From: MR-S7 sp000400995
Lineage (GTDB): Bacteria > Pseudomonadota > Gammaproteobacteria > Burkholderiales > Burkholderiaceae_C
Assembly (NCBI RefSeq): GCF_045291395.1
Contig: NZ_CP152342.1
Coordinates: 2,790,001-2,854,000, forward strand
DNA length: 64,000 bases
Direction of reading: 5' to 3'
Every line of letters begins with the position of its first letter. The first letter of the stretch is position 1. The notes under the pieces were generated by a model that had not been told where the DNA came from, ran no database searches, and was given only the letters and a program-made list of their open reading frames with translations. This document shows, piece by piece, positions 59,191 to 64,000 of this stretch. A program made the translations under genes and the position numbers.

Positions 59191-59598
59191 ATGCTGCGCA
59201 AGCCCCCTATCACCCTGTCGTCGCTGGACCTGGAGCGCATCGAGGCGCTGCTGGAGAAACAGGCGGCCCCCTTCCCCGGCCGCGAGGCCCTGGAGGCCGA
59301 ACTGGACCGCGCCGACGTGCTGGACCCCAAGGACATGCCGCCCAACGTGGTGACCATGAATTCCACGGTGCGCTTCACCCTGCTGGAGTCGGGCAAGACC
59401 AACACGCTGACGCTGGTCTATCCCAAGGAGATGGACGGCTCGGGCGAGAAGGTGTCCATCTTCGCGCCCGTGGGCATCGCCCTGCTGGGCTTGGCCGTGG
59501 GCGATGAATTCCAGATGCCCAGCCCCACGGGCCAAGTCACCGTGCGCGTGGATGCCCTCGAGTTCCAGCCCGAAAGCGCGGGCGAACTGCACCGCTGA
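59191..59598 (+). CDS. rnk: Rnk-type nucleoside diphosphate kinase regulator
   Basis: A 135-residue protein of the GreA/GreB C-terminal family. The N-terminal short coiled coil (LDLERIEALLEKQ) and the FKBP-like domain (NSTVRFTLLESGKTNTLTLVYPKEMDGSGEKVSIFAPVGIALLGLAVGDEF) are those of Rnk, which binds RNA polymerase near the secondary channel. GGAGCC precedes the ATG. Followed by its own terminator. Confidence 0.9.
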   Translation: MLRKPPITLSSLDLERIEALLEKQAAPFPGREALEAELDRADVLDPKDMPPNVVTMNSTVRFTLLESGKTNTLTLVYPKEMDGSGEKVSIFAPVGIALLGLAVGDEFQMPSPTGQVTVRVDALEFQPESAGELHR

Positions 59599-59621
59599 AC
59601 ACAGCGCCCGCCCCCTGCCGC

Positions 59622-59645
59622 AGCAGCCCCAGGGCTGCTTTTTCT
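59622..59645 (+). terminator. Intrinsic terminator after rnk
   Basis: AGCAGCCC (59622-59629) pairs with GGGCTGCT (59632-59639), then TTTT. Confidence 0.85.
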
Positions 59646-59647
59646 GC

Positions 59648-60790
59648 TCAGCGCACGCCCGCCAGCAATGCCGCCAGCAGGCCCGTGCCCACCAGGGATG
59701 CCTGCCAGCGCAGCGCCACGCGCCAGGTGGGCATGTGGCGCTCCACGCGCTCGTACAGCAGGTGGCCCGCGGCGACCGACAGCGCGAAGGCCAGCGCCAT
59801 GCCGCCCAGGGCCAGGCCCACGGAGCCGGGCCACAGCCGGCTGACCGCCGCGTTCACCAGCAGGCAGACCGGAAAGTGCACGAGGAAGACCGAGTACGAG
59901 ATCAGCCCCAGCCTGCGCAGCGGCGCCCAGCCCGTCCACTGCGCCAGCACGGGCCGCCGCAGGGCCAGCGCCAGCAGCAGTGCCATGCCGGCGGCCAGCG
60001 CGATGCGCGCGCGCCATTGCAGCAGCAGCGCACCCAGCGCCAGCGCCGCGATGAGCAGCGCCCAGCCCAGGGCCTGCCGCGCATCGGGCGCATGCGCGGC
60101 CCAGTAGGCCAGCATGCCCAGGCCGTAGGCGCCGAAGAAGTAGACCGCCCACATGTCCCAGCGCGCATCGCGGTTAAAGCCGTAGAGCGACGCCGCCACG
60201 CCCAGCACCACCAGCGCCTGCGCACCGGTCACCGCTGCAGGCCTCCACAAGAGCGCGCGATCGCCCAGCGCGGCGCCTGCACGCGCCACGCCCGCGAGCA
60301 GCAGCGTGGTCAGCGCGAAGAGCTGGAAGTCGATGGCCACGTACCACACGCCGGCCGAGAGCGATTCCTCGTCGAGGATGCTTTGCAGCAGCAGCGCGTG
60401 CGCGAGCAGCTGCCCCAGTTCCGGCTCGCCGGAGACCGATGCATCGTCGAACCACGGACGCACGGCCGCCGACACCACGATGGCCAGCACCAGCGCCACC
60501 GCATACGGCACGACCAGCCGCACGAAGCGCCCCGCCACCTTGGGCCAGGGGTCGCCGAAGCGCGCCCGCCCCTGCGGCGCCAGGCTGGCGGCGGCCAGGT
60601 AGCCGCCCAGCACCAGGAACACCTGCACGGCCATGCGCGCGTCTTCGGCCAGCCAGTCGACCAGCCCCGGCAGGCCCTGGCGAACCACGTCGGACAGGGG
60701 GCCGTAGAACGCGAGGTGGTGCCACACGATGGCCGTGCAGGCCATCGCCTTGGCGCAGTCGATCAATGCACTGCGGCGGGCGTGAGACAT
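59648..60790 (-). CDS. Acyltransferase 3 family membrane protein (OafA-like)
   Basis: A 380-residue inner-membrane protein with about ten helices. The start RRSALIDCAKAMACTAIVWHHLAFYG has the conserved His of acyltransferase-3 enzymes, and the central helices (VFLVLGGYLAAASL, FVRLVVPYAVALVLAIVV) fit the fold. These enzymes add acetyl or other acyl groups to sugars of surface polymers. No polysaccharide genes are near, so the target is unknown. Confidence 0.82.
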   Translation of the reverse strand: MSHARRSALIDCAKAMACTAIVWHHLAFYGPLSDVVRQGLPGLVDWLAEDARMAVQVFLVLGGYLAAASLAPQGRARFGDPWPKVAGRFVRLVVPYAVALVLAIVVSAAVRPWFDDASVSGEPELGQLLAHALLLQSILDEESLSAGVWYVAIDFQLFALTTLLLAGVARAGAALGDRALLWRPAAVTGAQALVVLGVAASLYGFNRDARWDMWAVYFFGAYGLGMLAYWAAHAPDARQALGWALLIAALALGALLLQWRARIALAAGMALLLALALRRPVLAQWTGWAPLRRLGLISYSVFLVHFPVCLLVNAAVSRLWPGSVGLALGGMALAFALSVAAGHLLYERVERHMPTWRVALRWQASLVGTGLLAALLAGVR

Positions 60791-60878
60791 GGGAAGGTGG
60801 GCGCTGGAGGCGCCGCCTGCGGCGGCGCACGGAAAGGCGGCATTGTGCGCCTTTTGGCCCAGCTCTGCAGGGCGCCGC

Positions 60879-61835
60879 TCAGGCCAGCGCGAGGCGCTCG
60901 CGCGCGGCCTGGTATTCGCGCCGGAGGCGCTCGATGAGCGCCGCTGCCGAGGTCACCTCGGTCACCGCGCCGATGCCCTGGCCGCAGCCCCAGATGTCCT
61001 TCCAGGCCTTCTGCGCGCCGCCGCCGAAGTTCATCTTGCTCGGGTCGGACTCGGGCAGGTTGTCGGGGTCCAGCCCCGCCGCGCGGATCGAGGGTGCGAG
61101 GTAGTTGCCATGCACGCCCGTGAACAGGTTGCTGTAGACGATGTCGTCGGAGCTGCCCTGCACGATGGCCTGCTTGTACGCATCCACCGCGCGCGCCTCG
61201 TGCGTGGCGATGAAGGCCGAGCCGATGTAGGCGAAGTCCGCTCCCATGGCCTGCGCGGCGAGGATGGCGCCGCCCGAGGCGATGGAGCCCGACAGCGCCA
61301 CCGGGCCGTCGAACCACTGGCGGATTTCCTGGATGAGCGCGAACGGGCTCTTCACGCCCGCGTGGCCGCCCGCGCCGGCCGCCACGGCGATGAGGCCGTC
61401 GGCGCCCTTCTCGATGGCCTTGTGCGCGAACTTGTTGTTGATGATGTCGTGCAGCACCACGCCGCCCCAGCCGTGCACGGCCTGGTTCACATCCTCGCGC
61501 GCCCCCAGGGAGGTGATGACGATCGGCACCTTGTACTTGGCGCACACCTGCATGTCGTGCTCCAGCCGGTCGTTGCTCTTGTGCACGATCTGGTTGATCG
61601 CGAACGGGGCCGAGGGCTTGTCGGGGTTCGCCCTGTCCCAGGCAGCCAGCGTCTCGGTGATTTCCGCCAGCCAGTCCTCGAGCTGCGCGGCCGGGCGCGC
61701 GTTGAGCGCTGGCATGGAGCCGACGATGCCGGCCTGGCACTGCGCGATCACCAGTTGCGGGTTGCTGATGATGAACAGCGGCGACCCGATGACGGGCAGC
61801 GAGAGTTTTTGCAGCGCGGGCGGCAGCTTGGACAT
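60879..61835 (-). CDS. Nitronate monooxygenase (2-nitropropane dioxygenase family)
   Basis: A 318-residue FMN-dependent TIM-barrel enzyme. LPVIGSPLFIISNPQLVIAQCQAGIVGSMPALN at the start, INQIVHKSNDRLEHD, VAAGAGGHAG and SGSIASGGAILAAQAMGADFAYIGSAFIA (FMN-phosphate binding) are typical. It oxidises alkyl nitronates such as propionate 3-nitronate, or in relatives reduces enoyl groups. Same strand as the acyl-CoA dehydrogenase and etfA; a palindromic repeat stands between. Confidence 0.88.
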   Translation of the reverse strand: MSKLPPALQKLSLPVIGSPLFIISNPQLVIAQCQAGIVGSMPALNARPAAQLEDWLAEITETLAAWDRANPDKPSAPFAINQIVHKSNDRLEHDMQVCAKYKVPIVITSLGAREDVNQAVHGWGGVVLHDIINNKFAHKAIEKGADGLIAVAAGAGGHAGVKSPFALIQEIRQWFDGPVALSGSIASGGAILAAQAMGADFAYIGSAFIATHEARAVDAYKQAIVQGSSDDIVYSNLFTGVHGNYLAPSIRAAGLDPDNLPESDPSKMNFGGGAQKAWKDIWGCGQGIGAVTEVTSAAALIERLRREYQAARERLALA

Positions 61836-61858
61836 GCGGGCAGTCTCCTGAATAAAAA

Positions 61859-61899
61859 TGGGCTGCAGCGCTTATCCATCAAGCGCCAGCAGCTATCAA
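61859..61899 (+). repeat. Dispersed palindromic repeat (CCAGCGCTT family)
   Basis: GCAGCGCTTATCCATCAAGCGCCAGCAGCTATCAAAAAAG (split here as arms GCGCTT and AAGCGC). It lies in the 78-nt gap between the two minus-strand genes, in the orientation opposite to their transcription. Confidence 0.7.
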
Positions 61900-61913
61900 A
61901 AAAGAAGCATCGA

Positions 61914-63704
61914 TCAGAACGCGTCGAGCGCCAGCGCCGTGACGCTGGCCGCGCCGTCGACGATGGCGTCGCGCTGGCCGGGCGCACGGGTGAGGATGTG
62001 CTCGGCATAGAAGCGCGCGGTGGTGATCTTGGCCTGCATGAAGGCCGTGTCCTGTCCCTTGGCGGACAGCTCCTGCGCCACCAGCAGCGCGCGCGCCATC
62101 TGCCAGCCTGCCACGAGGTTGCCCGCGAGCATCAGGTAGGGCACGCTGCCCGCATACACGTCGTTGGGCTGCGCCTTGGCGCCGCCCGCGACGAAGTCCA
62201 CCGCATCCAGGAAGGCCTGGCGCGCAGCGGCCAGGCGCGTGGCGACGGCCTGCGCGTCGGCCGTGCCGCTGGCGCGCAGCTGCTCCTCGGTCTTCTCGAT
62301 CTGCGCGGCGATGGCTTTGGCGGTCTGGCCGCCGTCGCGCGCGGTCTTGCGGCCCACGAGGTCGTTGGCCTGGATGGCCGTCGTGCCCTCGTAGATGGTG
62401 AGGATCTTGGCGTCGCGGTAGTACTGGGCCGCGCCGGTCTCCTCGATGAAGCCCATGCCGCCGTGCACCTGCACGCCCAGCGAGGCGACCTCCAGGCTCA
62501 TTTCCGTGCTGTAACCCTTCACGAGCGGCACCATGAATTCGTAGAACGTGGCGTTGTCCGCGCGCACCTGCGCGTCCGGGTGGTGGTGCGCCGCGTCGTA
62601 GGCGGCGGCGGCCACGCTGGCCATGGCGCGGCAGCCCTCGGTGAAGGCGCGCATGGTCATGAGCATGCGGCGCACGTCGGGGTGGTGGATGATGGCAGCG
62701 CTGCCCCGGACGCTGCCGTCCACGGGGCGGCTCTGCACACGCTCGCGCGCGTACTGTACGGCGTGCTGGTAGGCACGCTCGGCCACCGCGATGCCCTGCA
62801 CGCCCACGGCGTAGCGCGCGGCGTTCATCATGATGAACATGTACTCCAGGCCGCGGTTCTCCTCGCCGACCAGATACCCGACGGCGCCGCCGTTGTCGCC
62901 ATACTGCAGCACGGCCGTGGGCGAAGCCTTGATGCCCATCTTGTGCTCGATGCTCACGCAGTGCACGTCGTTGCGCGCGCCCAGGCTGCCGTCCTGGTTC
63001 ACCATGAACTTGGGCACCACGAACAGGCTGATGCCCTTGACGCCCTCGGGAGCGCCCGACACGCGCGCCAGCACCAGGTGCACGATGTTCTCGGCCATGT
63101 CGTGCTCGCCGTAGGTGATGAAGATCTTGGTTCCGAAGACCTTGTACGTGCCGTCCGGCTGCGGCTCGGCGCGGCTGCGCACCAGCGCCAGGTCGGAGCC
63201 GGCCTGGGGCTCGGTGAGGTTCATCGTGCCGGTCCACTGGCCGGAAATGAGCTTTTCCAGGTAGGTGGCCTTGAGCTCGTCGCTGCCCGCGGTGAGCAGC
63301 GCCTCGATGGCGCCGTCGGTCAGCAGCGGGCACAGCGCGAAGCTGAGGTTGGCACTGTTGAGCATCTCGCCGCAGGCCGCGCCGATGGTCTTGGGCAGCC
63401 CCTGGCCGCCAAAGTCGGCCGGGTGCTGCAGGCCCTGCCAGCCGCCCTCGGCGAATTGGCGGAAGGCCTCCTTGAAGCCGGGCGTAGTGGTGACCGCGCC
63501 GTCCTTGAACCACGAAGGGTTGCGGTCCCCTTCCACATTGAGCGGAGCCACCACGCCCTCGTTGAACCGTGCGCACTCCTCCAGCACGGCGGCGGCGGTG
63601 TCCAGGCCCGCATCCTCGAAACCCGGGATCTGCGCGACCTGGCCGATGTTCGCCAGATGCTCGATGGTGAACAGCATGTCCTTCACGGGGGCGGTGTAAC
63701 TCAT
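61914..63704 (-). CDS. Acyl-CoA dehydrogenase with extended C-terminus (DmdC/FadE5-like)
   Basis: A 596-residue flavoprotein, longer than the usual 380-residue form. Domains: N-terminal helical (SYTAPVKDMLFTIEHL), middle beta (GTMNLTEPQAGSDLALVRSRA, TKIFITYGEHDM), C-terminal helical (TIYEGTTAIQANDLVGRK, catalytic-base region), then an extra C-terminal domain. Members act on long-chain acyl-CoA or on methylthiopropanoyl-CoA. The start MSYTAPV has TTGGAGA before it. etfA lies upstream, giving it an electron acceptor. Confidence 0.92.
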   Translation of the reverse strand: MSYTAPVKDMLFTIEHLANIGQVAQIPGFEDAGLDTAAAVLEECARFNEGVVAPLNVEGDRNPSWFKDGAVTTTPGFKEAFRQFAEGGWQGLQHPADFGGQGLPKTIGAACGEMLNSANLSFALCPLLTDGAIEALLTAGSDELKATYLEKLISGQWTGTMNLTEPQAGSDLALVRSRAEPQPDGTYKVFGTKIFITYGEHDMAENIVHLVLARVSGAPEGVKGISLFVVPKFMVNQDGSLGARNDVHCVSIEHKMGIKASPTAVLQYGDNGGAVGYLVGEENRGLEYMFIMMNAARYAVGVQGIAVAERAYQHAVQYARERVQSRPVDGSVRGSAAIIHHPDVRRMLMTMRAFTEGCRAMASVAAAAYDAAHHHPDAQVRADNATFYEFMVPLVKGYSTEMSLEVASLGVQVHGGMGFIEETGAAQYYRDAKILTIYEGTTAIQANDLVGRKTARDGGQTAKAIAAQIEKTEEQLRASGTADAQAVATRLAAARQAFLDAVDFVAGGAKAQPNDVYAGSVPYLMLAGNLVAGWQMARALLVAQELSAKGQDTAFMQAKITTARFYAEHILTRAPGQRDAIVDGAASVTALALDAF

Positions 63705-63732
63705 GGGGATCTCCAACTCCAATGCAAATCTC

Positions 63733-63757
63733 AAAAAAAGGCATCGCACGCGATGCC
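63733..63757 (-). terminator. Intrinsic terminator after etfA
   Basis: On the minus strand GGCATCG (63757-63751), loop, CGATGCC (63746-63740), then seven T. It separates etfA from the dehydrogenase gene, though read-through is possible. Confidence 0.8.
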
Positions 63758-63777
63758 TTCTTGCCTGCGGGGCGGCT

Positions 63778-64000
63778 TTACAAAGCCTGCACCAGTTCCG
63801 GCACGGCCGCGAACAGGTCCGCCTCCAGCCCGTAGTCGGCCACACTGAAGATCGGCGCCTCCGGGTCCTTGTTGATCGCCACGATCACCTTGGAGTCCTT
63901 CATGCCGGCCAGGTGCTGGATGGCCCCCGAGATGCCCAGCGCGACGTACAGCTGCGGCGCCACGATCTTGCCCGTCTGGCCCACCTGCAGGTCGTTGGGC
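63778..64000 (-). CDS. etfA: Electron transfer flavoprotein alpha subunit, C-terminal part
   Basis: The last 73 or so residues only; the start lies beyond the window. QVGQTGKIVAPQLYVALGISGAIQHLAGM and VAINKDPEAPIFSVADYGLEADLFAAVPEL are the FAD-binding end of EtfA. EtfAB takes electrons from acyl-CoA dehydrogenases such as the one encoded next to it. Confidence 0.93.
   Translation of the reverse strand, partial: PNDLQVGQTGKIVAPQLYVALGISGAIQHLAGMKDSKVIVAINKDPEAPIFSVADYGLEADLFAAVPELVQAL

Noticed and set aside
1..64000. tRNA, rRNA, CRISPR arrays, prophage or insertion sequences
   Set aside because: I looked for T-loop motifs in intergenic regions, regular repeat-spacer patterns and transposase or integrase motifs and found none.

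Overview
The window is high-GC (about two thirds by eye), densely packed bacterial chromosome with short intergenic gaps and many 4-nt start/stop overlaps. Gene content and order (ribBX-ribH-nusB, ybgC-tolQRA, mdh // gntR-sdhCDAB-sdhE-gltA, cyoABCD with a RegBA-type sensor pair, TctBA-type transport) point to a betaproteobacterium of the Burkholderiales, most likely Comamonadaceae (Acidovorax/Alicycliphilus-like). A small palindromic repeat built on CCAGCGCTT...AAGCGCTGG in at least eight intergenic gaps fits that family. I see no tRNA, rRNA, CRISPR array, prophage or insertion sequence. No gap between genes exceeds 300 bases.

Layout. 1-5.2 kb: end of an MFS transporter, an SDR dehydrogenase, a broken molybdopterin-oxidoreductase-like gene joined to a GGDEF-EAL protein, a 125-bp tandem duplication and a [2Fe-2S] ferredoxin. 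5.3-11.2 kb: riboflavin genes, nusB, an aminotransferase, then ybgC-tolQRA. 11.3-20.9 kb: a NarL-type two-component pair divergent from two lipoprotein sulfatases, an exported formylglycine-generating enzyme and an opposing MFS transporter. 21.2-28 kb: cytochrome bo quinol oxidase, SURF1 and a redox sensor pair. 28-33.6 kb: TauE/LysR, trhP, an orphan ParB-like protein, and a small membrane protein divergent from an XRE regulator. 33.7-46.1 kb: a TCA block (acnB, a CitE-like lyase, tam and mdh on the minus strand; gntR, sdhCDAB, sdhE and gltA on the plus strand). 46.2-55.4 kb: an OmpR-type two-component pair, tctBA without tctC, then a sulfonate-type ABC transporter with a cysteate lyase-like enzyme and an Asp/Glu-family racemase. 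55.4-57.8 kb: frmRAB formaldehyde detoxification with two likely FrmR operators. 57.8-64 kb: a radical SAM gene with a near-consensus LexA box, rnk, an acyltransferase, a nitronate monooxygenase, an acyl-CoA dehydrogenase and the end of etfA.

Most notable: (1) the lipid-anchored sulfatase pair with C-terminal dockerin-like calcium loops next to an exported FGE; (2) the transporter / cysteate lyase / racemase cluster, which suggests D/L-cysteate use; (3) the LexA box overlapping a promoter for an apparently leaderless radical SAM mRNA; (4) perfect dyads between several divergent regulator/target pairs.

Caution: seven genes carry a single-base loss, five of them in C or G runs of five or six. 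All losses run the same way, so sequencing or assembly error is the likeliest cause. These genes are listed as frameshifted but are probably intact in the living cell.
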